Shown here piece after piece: positions 7,343 to 15,933 of a stretch of DNA of 64,000 bases. The stretch covers positions 62,001 through 126,000 of the forward strand of contig NZ_RCWF01000007.1 in the NCBI RefSeq assembly GCF_003667345.1, written 5' to 3'. This stretch comes from Poseidonibacter antarcticus (lineage in GTDB: Bacteria; Campylobacterota; Campylobacteria; Campylobacterales; Arcobacteraceae). The stretch's first letter is position 1. Each line of letters starts with the position of its first letter. Both the position numbers and the translations under genes were made by a program. The notes beneath the pieces were generated by a model. It worked only from the letters and a program-made list of their open reading frames with translations. It was not told where the DNA came from and made no database searches.

Positions 7343-8062
7343 ATGAATCAAGGTACATATCCATTAGCTGCATCAATGATTAATCAAATAAATCGTTTAG
7401 ATCAGATAAGTAATAATTTAGCAAATGTTAATACTAGTGGTTTTAAGCAAGATGGTTTAACTGAAACAACATTTAATTACTATTTACAAAGAGCACAAAC
7501 TGAAGATTTCACTCCTACAAAAATAAGTACTATTACCAATAATATTCCTAAAATTGATGCAAAATATATTGATAGTGAAGTGGGTCCAATTACAAGTACT
7601 GGTAATAAATTAGATTTCGCATTAGAACAACCCGATACTTTTTTTAAATTACAAGATAAAAATGGAGACATTGTTTATACTAGAGATGGAGCATTTAAAG
7701 TATTAGATGGTTTTTTAGTGGATTCAAATGGTAATAATATACTAAATGCTGATAATGAAGCTATTGAAATTAATGATAATGTAAGAGAACAAATTGGAGT
7801 TACTCAAATACCTTTCTCAAATTTAGAAAAAGTAGGTAGCAATAATTTTAAACTAAAAGATGATACTGAACTTGCTATTTATGATAATAATGATGGTTTA
7901 ATAATTGAAGGTGCAATTGAAAAATCTAATGTAAATTCTGTTACAGCCATGGTTGAATTAATTGATGCACATAGAAGATTTGATCAATCTCAAAAAGCAA
8001 TTAAAACTATTGATGAAATGAATGGAACAGTTATTGATAAAATAGGGAGTAATACTAACTAA
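7343..8062 (+). CDS. flgF: Flagellar rod protein, FlgF-like
   Basis: A 239-residue rod/hook-family protein. The N-terminus contains RLDQISNNLANVNTSGFKQD and the C-terminus MVELIDAHRRFDQSQKAIKT, the two helical segments that form the D0 coiled coil of axial proteins. The length and the more divergent sequence compared with the FlgG at 5017-5805 suggest the proximal-rod protein FlgF rather than a second FlgG. It starts 10 bases after cheZ and its stop overlaps the flgB start by one base. The distinction FlgF versus a FlgG paralogue is moderately certain. Confidence 0.75.
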   Translation: MNQGTYPLAASMINQINRLDQISNNLANVNTSGFKQDGLTETTFNYYLQRAQTEDFTPTKISTITNNIPKIDAKYIDSEVGPITSTGNKLDFALEQPDTFFKLQDKNGDIVYTRDGAFKVLDGFLVDSNGNNILNADNEAIEINDNVREQIGVTQIPFSNLEKVGSNNFKLKDDTELAIYDNNDGLIIEGAIEKSNVNSVTAMVELIDAHRRFDQSQKAIKTIDEMNGTVIDKIGSNTN

Positions 8063-8466
8063 TGGAAGCAAGTAATATAACAAGTACACTTTTTAATAAT
8101 TTAAATTTTAGAGCTGAAAGGCAAAAAGTTATATCAAGTAATATTGCAAATATTAATACTCCTAATTATAAAACAAAAGATTTAACATTTGAAAATGAAT
8201 TAAAAAATGTACAATCACCAATTTTAGAACTATCTCAAACAAAAGGTAACCATTTTTCTAATATTAATAACAACATGAATATATCTACTCCATCTTTAAT
8301 TAAAGTGCAAGGCTTAGAAGAACAAAATGATGGTAATAATGTAAATTTAGATGCACAAATGAGTGAAATGTCAAAAAATAAGATTTTATTTGATGCTGTT
8401 CAAACAGCAATAAAAAAAGATTCTACATTATTTAGATCAGTAATTGAATCATCTGCTAAAAATTAA
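8062..8466 (+). CDS. flgB: Flagellar basal-body rod protein FlgB
   Basis: A 134-residue proximal rod subunit. The segment RQKVISSNIANINTPNYKTKDLTFENEL is the FlgB form of the rod signature (positions about 19-46), and the C-terminus KNKILFDAVQTAIKKDSTLFRSVIESS is the matching helix. FlgB is made with FlgC, FlgF and FliE to build the rod on the FliF ring. It overlaps the previous stop by one base (TAATG) and precedes fliF by 16 bases. Its usual partner flgC lies elsewhere in the window, at 24510, next to fliE. Confidence 0.92.
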   Translation: MEASNITSTLFNNLNFRAERQKVISSNIANINTPNYKTKDLTFENELKNVQSPILELSQTKGNHFSNINNNMNISTPSLIKVQGLEEQNDGNNVNLDAQMSEMSKNKILFDAVQTAIKKDSTLFRSVIESSAKN

Positions 8467-8482
8467 TTAGGATAAATGATAT

Positions 8483-10210
8483 ATGGATCAACTTGTAAAA
8501 TTTATAAATAATTTAAATCCTGCACAAAGAGCAGTTGTAATTGGAGGATTTTCTCTATTATTTGTTCTTTTAATTGGATTGTTAGTTTATTCAAATATCA
8601 AAGCTGAAGATAAAAAATTAAATTATACAATTGCCTCAAATCTAACAAAATCTCAAGTAATGCTTGCAAGTGATGAATTAGAAGCTTCAGGGATTGAATT
8701 TTCTGTAATTGGGAATGGTAATAATCTTACTTTAAAAACATCAAAAGAGTTTATAAATATTGCTAAGATAAAGCTTGTTACAAGCGAAGCTTCAACTAGT
8801 CAACACGTAGGTTGGGAAATATTTGAGAAATCTTCTTTAGGTACTACAAATTTTGAAAATAAAGTCAAATACTTAAGAGCTTTAGAGGGTGAATTATCTA
8901 GATCTTTAGAGTCTTTAACTGGTGTTTTAAGAGCTAGTGTAAAAATTGCAATTCCAAAAGACACTATATTTACTGAAAGGAAAGCAGATACAACTGCATC
9001 TGCTGTTTTATCATTAAAACCTGGAATTTTTTTAACACAAAAACAAATTAATGGAATTAAAAATTTTATTTCATCTGCTGTTCCTAATTTAAGACAAGAA
9101 AATATTAAATTAATTGATCAAGATGGTAGTTTACTTCAAAAGTCATCAGATGATATGGATAATATTAAATCTTTAAATCAAAACAAATATAAAGATAAAA
9201 TAGAAAATGATTATGAACAAAAAATTATAGCATTATTAGAACCTTTTGTTGGTTTAGGAAGAGTTGTTGCTAGAGTAAATGTTGATTTAGATTTTGTAAA
9301 AAAGAATATAGAAGAAGAGATATATGATCCTGAAGGGACAATAAGAGCACAGCAAGTAATAGAAAATACTTCAAATTCTCAAGGTGTAGCTGCTAATACA
9401 GGGGGTACAGCCGGTGTTGATAATAATATTCAAGAACCAGGAAATGCAAATGCTTCAGGAGTTACAAATTCCAATAGTGAGGGAACAAATACTGTTACAA
9501 ATTATGAGATATCAAAAAAAATAATTAAACAAAAAGATAATAATTATTCAAAAATCAATAAAATAAATGCGGCAGTTACTTTTGATTCTAGTGTTTTAAA
9601 TGATGTAGAAAATAAAGAAGAATTTTTGTCTTCTATTACATCTATTGTTGAAGATACAATAGGATATGAGCAGAAAAGAGGAGATAAAATTACAGTAAGA
9701 GATTTTAAGTTTTTAGGAGTTAAATCTTTAGATGAAATTAAACAGCAAGTAGATGAAAATGGTAATGTTATTGCAATCGATGATGGGAATGCTGTTGATA
9801 CTCTTACTATGATAAAATCTATACTTAAAGAGTTTAGTGAATATTTCCAATATTTAATTGCTGCAATTTTACTTTTTATTTTTTATAAAAAATTTATTGT
9901 AAATCATGAAGTTGTAATATTAGGGGATAATGTTAGCGCTGAAAAAAGTAGTGAAGCTAATAGTGAAAACAATTTTGAAGATTATTCAAATGAATTTGAT
10001 TTAGATTCTGCACAAGGTAGATTAAAGTCAAAAATCAAAAGTCAAATTATAAATAATATAGAAGGATTAGATGAAGAGTCTGCTACAAAATATGAAGTAT
10101 TTATAGAAGAATTAGATAAAGAGATCAACAATAAACCAGAAGAAATTGCAAGTATGATTGAACTACTTCTTTCTGAAGGTAATATCAATTTTAAAGTAGG
10201 AAATAGATAA
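8483..10210 (+). CDS. fliF: Flagellar MS-ring protein FliF
   Basis: The 575-residue MS-ring subunit, the membrane base on which rod, export gate and switch assemble. Transmembrane helix 1 is at about residues 17-37; a long periplasmic region with ring-building motifs (SSLGTTNFENKVKYLRALEG, then an asparagine-rich variable stretch near 300-340) follows; helix 2 is near residues 453-473 (YLIAAILLFIFYKKF); the C-terminal cytoplasmic tail is the FliG-binding part. Length is typical. It is followed by fliG with a one-base overlap. Confidence 0.96.
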   Translation: MDQLVKFINNLNPAQRAVVIGGFSLLFVLLIGLLVYSNIKAEDKKLNYTIASNLTKSQVMLASDELEASGIEFSVIGNGNNLTLKTSKEFINIAKIKLVTSEASTSQHVGWEIFEKSSLGTTNFENKVKYLRALEGELSRSLESLTGVLRASVKIAIPKDTIFTERKADTTASAVLSLKPGIFLTQKQINGIKNFISSAVPNLRQENIKLIDQDGSLLQKSSDDMDNIKSLNQNKYKDKIENDYEQKIIALLEPFVGLGRVVARVNVDLDFVKKNIEEEIYDPEGTIRAQQVIENTSNSQGVAANTGGTAGVDNNIQEPGNANASGVTNSNSEGTNTVTNYEISKKIIKQKDNNYSKINKINAAVTFDSSVLNDVENKEEFLSSITSIVEDTIGYEQKRGDKITVRDFKFLGVKSLDEIKQQVDENGNVIAIDDGNAVDTLTMIKSILKEFSEYFQYLIAAILLFIFYKKFIVNHEVVILGDNVSAEKSSEANSENNFEDYSNEFDLDSAQGRLKSKIKSQIINNIEGLDEESATKYEVFIEELDKEINNKPEEIASMIELLLSEGNINFKVGNR

Positions 10211-11211
10211 TGTCTGAAAATAATGATTTACTAAAAGGTATGTCAATGATGGACAAAGTAGCTAGATTCTTTGTTTTAATTGGCGAAGAATCGACGGTAA
10301 AAATTTTTCAATTTTTACCAAAAGAATTAGTTGAAGATATTTCTACAGCTATTACACAAATTTCATCAATTAATAAAGATATTTCATTAGCTATTTTAGA
10401 AGAATTTCATTTATATACAAGATCAAAAAGTTTTATTACTTCAGGTGGATATAATTTTGCAAAAGATATTCTATATAAATCCTTAGGTAAAGGTGAGGCA
10501 GATGAAGTTTTAGCAAAACTTTCAAGAATGAAATTAGCTTCTCAATCATTTACATACTTAGATGCAATAAATCCAAAACAATTATCAGATTTTATTAAAG
10601 ATGAATCTCCTCATACTATAGCTGTTATTTTATCTCATATGAATTCAACAAAATCTGCTGATGTATTAATGCAACTTGAAGAAGAAACAAGAGTAAAAGT
10701 AACTATGCAAATGGCAACAATAAAAGATGTTTCCCCAGATGTTGTACGAACAATTTCAGTTGTTTTAGAGAAAAAGTTAGAATCACTCTTCTCTTCTATA
10801 GTAGATGTTGGAGGAGTAAAAGTTGTTGCTGATATGCTTAATAAATTAGGACCTAAATCGCAAGATATATTAAAAAATATTAATGGTATTGATACTTCTC
10901 TTGCTACTAAAATAAAAGAAAATATGTTTGTATTTGAAGATTTATTAAATCTTGACACTGAATATATAATGAAAATTCTTCAAAATGTTGATACAGGTGA
11001 TGTTGCTGTTGCTATGAAAAATGCTCCAGAAGAAGATATGGAAAAAATTACTAACGCAATGTCTCAAAGAGCTAGAGATAGATTTATTGAAGAGTTTGAA
11101 ATGCTTAATAAAGTTAAAATAAAAGATATAGAAAATTCACAAAGAAAAATGCTTGATGTTGCCCAAAAAATGATCGAAGATGGCATAATTGACAGAGATA
11201 TGGATGAATAA
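10210..11211 (+). CDS. fliG: Flagellar motor switch protein FliG
   Basis: The 333-residue switch protein that joins the MS-ring to the C-ring and receives torque from MotA. The middle and C-terminal armadillo-like domains are recognisable, for instance SPHTIAVILSHMNSTKSADV, and the charged torque helix region near QRARDRFIEEFEML at the C-terminus. Length is normal. It overlaps fliF and fliH by one base each, a tight translational coupling. FliG is present here without FliM anywhere in the window. Confidence 0.95.
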   Translation: MSENNDLLKGMSMMDKVARFFVLIGEESTVKIFQFLPKELVEDISTAITQISSINKDISLAILEEFHLYTRSKSFITSGGYNFAKDILYKSLGKGEADEVLAKLSRMKLASQSFTYLDAINPKQLSDFIKDESPHTIAVILSHMNSTKSADVLMQLEEETRVKVTMQMATIKDVSPDVVRTISVVLEKKLESLFSSIVDVGGVKVVADMLNKLGPKSQDILKNINGIDTSLATKIKENMFVFEDLLNLDTEYIMKILQNVDTGDVAVAMKNAPEEDMEKITNAMSQRARDRFIEEFEMLNKVKIKDIENSQRKMLDVAQKMIEDGIIDRDMDE

Positions 11212-11876
11212 TGACAGGTAATAACGTATATTCAAATGCAAAAGTTGTAAATAATAATACAAATGCAAAAGTTGAAAAGTATGAATTAGGAACATTTATT
11301 AATAATACTTCAACTAATACACCTACAACTTCTAATACAATTTTAGATGATAGAGAAATAAACGGGAAAGTAGACCCACTACTTATTGAAGTTAGAAATT
11401 TGGGTAATCAATTATCTGAACTTACAAGAAAAGTTACAAATATTGAAAATGATGGTATATCAGGAAAAGATGTTGATGCTCAAGTTGTTCAAGCTATAAA
11501 AGATTTAAAACATTATGCTGCTTTTTTTGAACAAGCAACATTTCAAATGGAAGCTAAACTTTTAAAAACATCTATTTCTATTGCTCAAAAAATAATTAGT
11601 ATAGAAGTTGGCGAAAATTCTGCAAAAATGGCAAAACAAACTATTACACATTTATTAGAAAAGATTAAAACTGCATCAAAAGTTCAAATTCATTTAAATC
11701 CAAAGGATTATGAAATATTAAAAGATCAATTAAATTTAGAAAGTTTTATTGAACTCCGTCAAGATGCTAATGTATCAGCAGGTGGTGTTGTTATAGCTAG
11801 TGATTTAGGAAATTTTGATGGTAATATAGAAGCAAAAGTTGCCTCAATGCTTGAAACATTAGATATGGTTACTTAA
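11211..11876 (+). CDS. fliH: Flagellar export ATPase regulator FliH
   Basis: A 221-residue stator-like regulator of the export ATPase FliI. The C-terminal half contains AKLLKTSISIAQKIISIEVGE and IELRQDANVSAGGVVIASDLG with the DG(N) and VASMLETL end, which is the FliH/YscL pattern. The N-terminal 70 residues are Asn/Thr-rich and low in complexity, as is usual for the flexible part that contacts FliN. It directly follows fliG; its partner fliI is located 20 kb downstream. An 85-base gap with its own possible promoter separates it from fliN. Confidence 0.85.
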   Translation: MTGNNVYSNAKVVNNNTNAKVEKYELGTFINNTSTNTPTTSNTILDDREINGKVDPLLIEVRNLGNQLSELTRKVTNIENDGISGKDVDAQVVQAIKDLKHYAAFFEQATFQMEAKLLKTSISIAQKIISIEVGENSAKMAKQTITHLLEKIKTASKVQIHLNPKDYEILKDQLNLESFIELRQDANVSAGGVVIASDLGNFDGNIEAKVASMLETLDMVT

Positions 11877-11924
11877 TGAACAAATAATTTAAATTACTTA
11901 ATTACAAATACTCTACTATTATGA

Positions 11925-11930
11925 TACAAT
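11925..11930 (+). promoter_or_regulatory. Possible -10 box of the fliN-flgD transcript
   Basis: TACAAT (with overlapping TATGAT at 11920-11925) 31 bases before the fliN ATG, in the 85-base gap after fliH. Confidence 0.35.
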
Positions 11931-11961
11931 ATATTAAAATAATTTATTTAAAAGTGTAAAA

Positions 11962-12249
11962 ATGGAAATTAGTGAAAGAGATTATGACATATTAGTTGAT
12001 ACAGAGATTCTTGTTGATGTAATGTTAGGTAATTCTGATATTAGTATTGCAGAGTTTTTAAAACTAAGTAGTGGTGATATAATTTCTTTAAATAAACCTG
12101 CTGGTTCTGGTGGTGATATATATGTGAATTCACGTATAATTGGTACTGGTGATATAATTGTAATAGATGATAAACTTGCAGTAAGAGTTCAAGATGCAAT
12201 GGATTCAGATAATGTTGTAAGATATTTCTTTGAAGAGAATATGATATAG
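11962..12249 (+). CDS. fliN: Flagellar switch protein FliN
   Basis: A 95-residue protein consisting only of the SpoA/FliN domain: TEILVDVMLGNSDISIAEFL, then SGDIISLNKPAGSGGDIYVN and IIGTGDIIVIDDKLAVRV. FliN forms the base of the C-ring and binds FliH and CheY. It sits 10 bases before flgD. A second SpoA-domain protein, FliY, is encoded at 18350, so this genome has both, as other Campylobacterota do. Confidence 0.9.
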   Translation: MEISERDYDILVDTEILVDVMLGNSDISIAEFLKLSSGDIISLNKPAGSGGDIYVNSRIIGTGDIIVIDDKLAVRVQDAMDSDNVVRYFFEENMI

Positions 12250-12258
12250 GAGTTTATA

Positions 12259-12942
12259 ATGGCTACAGATATACAAGTTAATTCAAGTACTGGAGTAGAT
12301 GGTAATTCATATACTAATTCAGTAAGTAATGATGAATTAACAAATGATGATTTTTTAACACTTATGATTACAGAGTTAAAATTACAAGATCCAACTTCTC
12401 CAACTGATTCAGCACAAATGCTTTCAACACAAATGCAAATGTCAACAATTAATACAAATCAAGAAATGGTTACTGCAATGCAATCTTTGCAACAATCTTT
12501 TTCTCAAACAGCATTAACTAATGCATCTAATATTATTGGTAAAAATATAGAAGATGGTAATATTGGAGAAAGTGGTATTAATAAAGCCTATACTGTAACA
12601 TCTGTTGAAAGTATTGATGGGGTAGTTCAGGTTAGAGCTCAAGAAATGCTTTATCTTGAAAATAAAATTAAACTAACGGATCCAGATGATAGTTCAAATG
12701 ATATTTTATTAGATTATAATACTGCTGGTGAAATTATTGATGCAAATGGAAATAAAAATGGAAGTAAAATTGCTTTAAATAGTCCAGGTGATCCTATAAT
12801 TAAGGATGGTTCGTTAGTTGTTTTAGACTCTACTAATACTGAAGTAACTGATCATAATTATAAATTAGCGGGACTTAGTTCTCCTGTGTATTCTGATGAA
12901 TTAATTGATATTCCATTTTCTCAGATTACAAAAATATTCTAA
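12259..12942 (+). CDS. flgD: Flagellar hook assembly scaffold FlgD
   Basis: A 227-residue hook-capping protein. The conserved N-terminal block LTNDDFLTLMITELKLQDPT and the following QMLSTQMQMSTI stretch (residues about 26-62) define FlgD, which caps the growing hook and lets FlgE polymerise. The C-terminal half is the variable Ig/tudor-like part. It is followed nine bases later by a broken hook gene and then by the intact flgE, consistent with an ancestral flgD-hook-hook arrangement. Confidence 0.92.
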   Translation: MATDIQVNSSTGVDGNSYTNSVSNDELTNDDFLTLMITELKLQDPTSPTDSAQMLSTQMQMSTINTNQEMVTAMQSLQQSFSQTALTNASNIIGKNIEDGNIGESGINKAYTVTSVESIDGVVQVRAQEMLYLENKIKLTDPDDSSNDILLDYNTAGEIIDANGNKNGSKIALNSPGDPIIKDGSLVVLDSTNTEVTDHNYKLAGLSSPVYSDELIDIPFSQITKIF

Positions 12943-12951
12943 AGATTTATA

Positions 12952-13362
12952 ATGATTTCTTCACTTTGGAATGGCTTGTCTGGTTTAAATACATATGAAA
13001 AAGCTTTAGGTGGAGTATCAAATAACGTTGCAAATGTTAGTACAGTTGGACATAAATCTAATAATGTAAGATTTGAAGATAGAATCGGTTGTGATATTTC
13101 TTATACAAGAGCTGATAATTGATAGTGTACTTCAAAGAGTAGATAATCTAAAAGTATTAGGATTGACTCCTCTTATAAAATGAATAAATTAGTTAGTAAT
13201 ATTTTAGAGTTAAGTAGGTTAAGTATGCATACATCTTTTGCCAGCTTATTTGTTTATTTAAAAGTATTTGAAATAAATTCAGAATCTGACACAATTTCGG
13301 ATGAAATGTTAATAACTGTAATGAAATTAATTAAACAAGTATGTTTTCATATTAGTATTTAA
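12952..13362 (+). pseudogene. Decayed second flagellar hook (FlgE-like) gene
   Basis: Both ends of a hook-family gene survive, with the middle lost. The first 56 codons (12952-13122) read MISSLWNGLSGLNTYEKALG and SNNVANVSTVGHKSNNVRFE before a TGA; they align without gaps to the start of the intact FlgE at 13428, with about 23 identities in 48. A later 60-codon reading frame in the same phase (13180-13362) contains LELSRLSMHTSFASLFVYLK and VFEINSESDTISDEML, which aligns gaplessly to the FlgE C-terminus (LELS...FEAN...ADEIL). Between them the frame has several stops (TGA, TAG, TAA) and only about 57 bases remain of a region of several hundred codons. It was probably a tandem paralogue of flgE that suffered an internal deletion. 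Confidence 0.8.
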
Positions 13363-13385
13363 ATTTAAATTTAAATATTAATATA

Positions 13386-13402
13386 TGAACATCTAATGTT
13401 CA
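13386..13402. promoter_or_regulatory. Palindrome upstream of flgE
   Basis: TGAACAT-CTA-ATGTTCA, a perfect 7-bp inverted repeat with a 3-base spacer, 26 bases before the flgE ATG. It could be a protein-binding operator or a small hairpin in the 5' leader. No regulator is known to me for it. Confidence 0.4.
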
Positions 13403-13427
13403 CTACATTATTCAAAAAGGATAAATC

Positions 13428-15539
13428 ATGATTGGAGCACTTTGGACAGGAATCTCAGGATTATCGTCACAACAAACAGCTTTAGACAATGAGTCAAATA
13501 ATATTGCAAATGTTAATACAGTAGGTTATAAAGCCTCAAGAATATCTTTTGCAGATCAAATGTACCAAGATGGTATTGGTAAAGGATCTACAGTATTAGA
13601 TGCAGAAAAATTATATACTCAAGGAAGTTTAAAACTAACAGGTGTATCTTATGATGTAGCACTAGATGGAGATGGCTTTTTCACTGTTACAGATGCAAGT
13701 GCTAGTGGAACAACAGAAAATTACTATACTAGAGCTGGTAACTTTAGGATGGGAGAAAACGGAACACTTCAAGACGCAAATGGGAATGAAGTTCAAGGTT
13801 GGGCAATGTCTGCAATTGATGCAGATAATGATGTAACTTCAACAAATTCAAATATCAGTATGTTTACAAATGATTATACTAAACTTTTATCTTCAAAAAT
13901 AATATCCCATTCAAATTATGTAGAAACAATTACTGCAAAAGCGACTGATTATGCAGCTAGTGCAATATCTGATGATGAATCTGTATTTTCAGGAGCAGGA
14001 TTAAAAACAAAATCTGCAAAGATATCTGATGTAGAAGCAGCGATTAGTAATTATACAAGTTGGTTACAAAAATTGCAAGATACACCAGATGGAGTATCAA
14101 TCTCATCAATTGCTCAAAAATCTGAAATAAATTTTGAGACAGGATCTGATTCAATTATTAGTAAAGAAGGTGATGAAGTTTATGTATATATAGATGGAAA
14201 TAAAATATCACAATCTTATGTATCAACTACTGCTGATGCTGACTTAAAACAAGAAATATTTGATAACCTTTCTGCTGCAGATCAAGCTACTTATGGTGCC
14301 CCAACAGGAACATTAACAGAAGCACAAGTTGCATTATATGATAAGGAAGCAAGTAAAATTGCAACATATAAAGGATTAGCAGATACAATTTCTGAAATAT
14401 CAGGATTAGTTGCATATATGTCAAGTGAAGTTGGTGGAACAACAAATGATACATTAGAAGAAGATGATACATTTGGTTTATCTACAAGTACAGCAGATAT
14501 GATGAAAGGTATTATTCAAATAAAATCACTAATACCAGGAAATGAATTTATAATATCTGAAGTAGGAGAAGTATCAGGAAGTTCAACTATCAAAGGTGAT
14601 TATCAAACTAGTGTTAATTCTGTTACAGGAAGTGGAACAGGAGCCGTTGAATCAGCAAAAGATGCTTTAGCGAAATTAATTAGTGGTAAACAACAAGATG
14701 TTTATAAAACTACAGATTTAAATTTTGATAATGGTGCAAGTGATTTTACTTTTGGAATATCAATCTATGATAAAGATGCAGGAGAATCAATTCCTGTACC
14801 TAATGATAGTGGTACTCCTCTTCAGTCGACACCAGTTTCTTTTACAGGAATAACTAATATTGATGATTTTGTTACAGCATTTAATTATGGAACATCTGAT
14901 GGATTACCTTCGACAGGAACAAATGATTTAGATCCTGCCTTGACTGATTATCTTGAAGCTGTTAATATTAATGGTAACTTAGTAATAAGAACACTAGATA
15001 CAAACTATGATGCTGAATTTAGTACAACTTTAAAAGATGTAACAAATGCAGAAACACTTACTAAAAACAATGATTTAAGTGGTAGGGCTGGTGCTGGCGC
15101 TGAATTCATTGAAATGGTTACTAAAGTAGATCAAACATCATCTCAAAATTCATTACAATTAAGACTAGATACTTTAGGTATTTCTGATTCTGCATTTGGT
15201 GAATTTTCTATTGATAGTAATGGTTTAATTACAATGACTCAAGATGGAGCAGAAATTGCTGTTGGACAAGCATCAATTGCATTATTTACAAATAATATTG
15301 GATTAGAAGCAATTGGGGATAATTTACTTGCGAAGACTACTCAATCAGGTGACCCTATATATAACTTAAATAATGATAAAGCTGCAAAAATAGAAGGTAA
15401 AACTTTAGAACTTAGTACTGCTGATTTAAGTGAAAGTTTAGTTAATCTTATGGTATTCCAAAGAGCTTTTGAAGCAAATGCTAAATCAATAACAACAGCT
15501 GATGAAATTTTAACTACTCTAATAGGTTTAAAAAGATAA
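13428..15539 (+). CDS. flgE: Flagellar hook protein FlgE
   Basis: The 703-residue hook subunit. The N-terminus MIGALWTGISGLSSQQTALD with SNNIANVNTVGYKASRISF, and the C-terminus LVNLMVFQRAFEANAKSITT plus ADEILTTLIGLKR, are the conserved D0 helices. The central 500 residues are an expanded, surface-exposed region, as in other Campylobacterota whose hook proteins are much longer than the 400-residue enteric form. The ATG has AAAAAGGATAAATC upstream. It is preceded by the degraded paralogue and a palindrome, and followed by a strong hairpin, so it may be its own transcript. Confidence 0.95.
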   Translation: MIGALWTGISGLSSQQTALDNESNNIANVNTVGYKASRISFADQMYQDGIGKGSTVLDAEKLYTQGSLKLTGVSYDVALDGDGFFTVTDASASGTTENYYTRAGNFRMGENGTLQDANGNEVQGWAMSAIDADNDVTSTNSNISMFTNDYTKLLSSKIISHSNYVETITAKATDYAASAISDDESVFSGAGLKTKSAKISDVEAAISNYTSWLQKLQDTPDGVSISSIAQKSEINFETGSDSIISKEGDEVYVYIDGNKISQSYVSTTADADLKQEIFDNLSAADQATYGAPTGTLTEAQVALYDKEASKIATYKGLADTISEISGLVAYMSSEVGGTTNDTLEEDDTFGLSTSTADMMKGIIQIKSLIPGNEFIISEVGEVSGSSTIKGDYQTSVNSVTGSGTGAVESAKDALAKLISGKQQDVYKTTDLNFDNGASDFTFGISIYDKDAGESIPVPNDSGTPLQSTPVSFTGITNIDDFVTAFNYGTSDGLPSTGTNDLDPALTDYLEAVNINGNLVIRTLDTNYDAEFSTTLKDVTNAETLTKNNDLSGRAGAGAEFIEMVTKVDQTSSQNSLQLRLDTLGISDSAFGEFSIDSNGLITMTQDGAEIAVGQASIALFTNNIGLEAIGDNLLAKTTQSGDPIYNLNNDKAAKIEGKTLELSTADLSESLVNLMVFQRAFEANAKSITTADEILTTLIGLKR

Positions 15540-15543
15540 TATT

Positions 15544-15575
15544 TAAATAAAGTAGGATTTAGTCTACTTTATTTA
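15544..15575 (+). terminator. Hairpin terminator after flgE
   Basis: A perfect 12-bp stem (15544-15555 with 15564-15575) with an 8-base loop starts four bases after the flgE stop. The 3' arm ends in a T-rich stretch (CTTTATTTATT). It probably ends the flgE transcript or lowers downstream expression. Confidence 0.65.
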
Positions 15576-15593
15576 TTAAGAAATAGGATAAAT

Positions 15594-15923
15594 TTGGAAA
15601 ATTTTTTATTATTAACAATTGCCGTAGTTTTATTGATTTATTTCTTTTCTAGTGCAAATGTTTATAAATCTCTTTATAAAAAAGTTAATGAAGAGAAAAA
15701 CTTAGTTGAGATAGAATTGAAAAAACTTGAAGGAATTATTGAAAAATATGAGAAGCAAATGAAATCTAGTGCTTCTATACTTAAATCAAGTCATGATAAT
15801 TTACAAGTTGCAAGAACTGATTTACAAGAATTACGTTTAGAAACTATGAATCAAAAACATAAAATTGATGAATTAGAAAAAAGAAATGAAGAACTTTATG
15901 CACAAGTAAATACAATGGTATAG
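15594..15923 (+). CDS. Small membrane protein with coiled coil, unknown function
   Basis: A 109-residue protein not recognised as a named family. Residues 3-21 form one transmembrane helix, and residues about 28-105 a continuous Glu/Lys/Gln-rich coiled coil, so the bulk is probably cytoplasmic or periplasmic as a rod. Translation appears to start at TTG, preceded by AGGATAAA. It sits between the flgE terminator and a TPR protein, 10 bases before the latter. Being embedded in the flagellar cluster suggests a motility-related structural job, but this is inference from position only. Confidence 0.6.
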   Translation: MENFLLLTIAVVLLIYFFSSANVYKSLYKKVNEEKNLVEIELKKLEGIIEKYEKQMKSSASILKSSHDNLQVARTDLQELRLETMNQKHKIDELEKRNEELYAQVNTMV

Positions 15924-15933
15924 GGAAAATAAA

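Noticed and set aside
13106-13183. Short open stretch in a second frame between the two hook fragments
   Set aside because: About 25 codons with no start, no hook similarity and no ribosome binding site.
13180-13362. Independent 60-residue hypothetical gene
   Set aside because: Its product aligns gaplessly with the FlgE C-terminus and lies in phase with an N-terminal hook fragment, so it is treated as part of a pseudogene.
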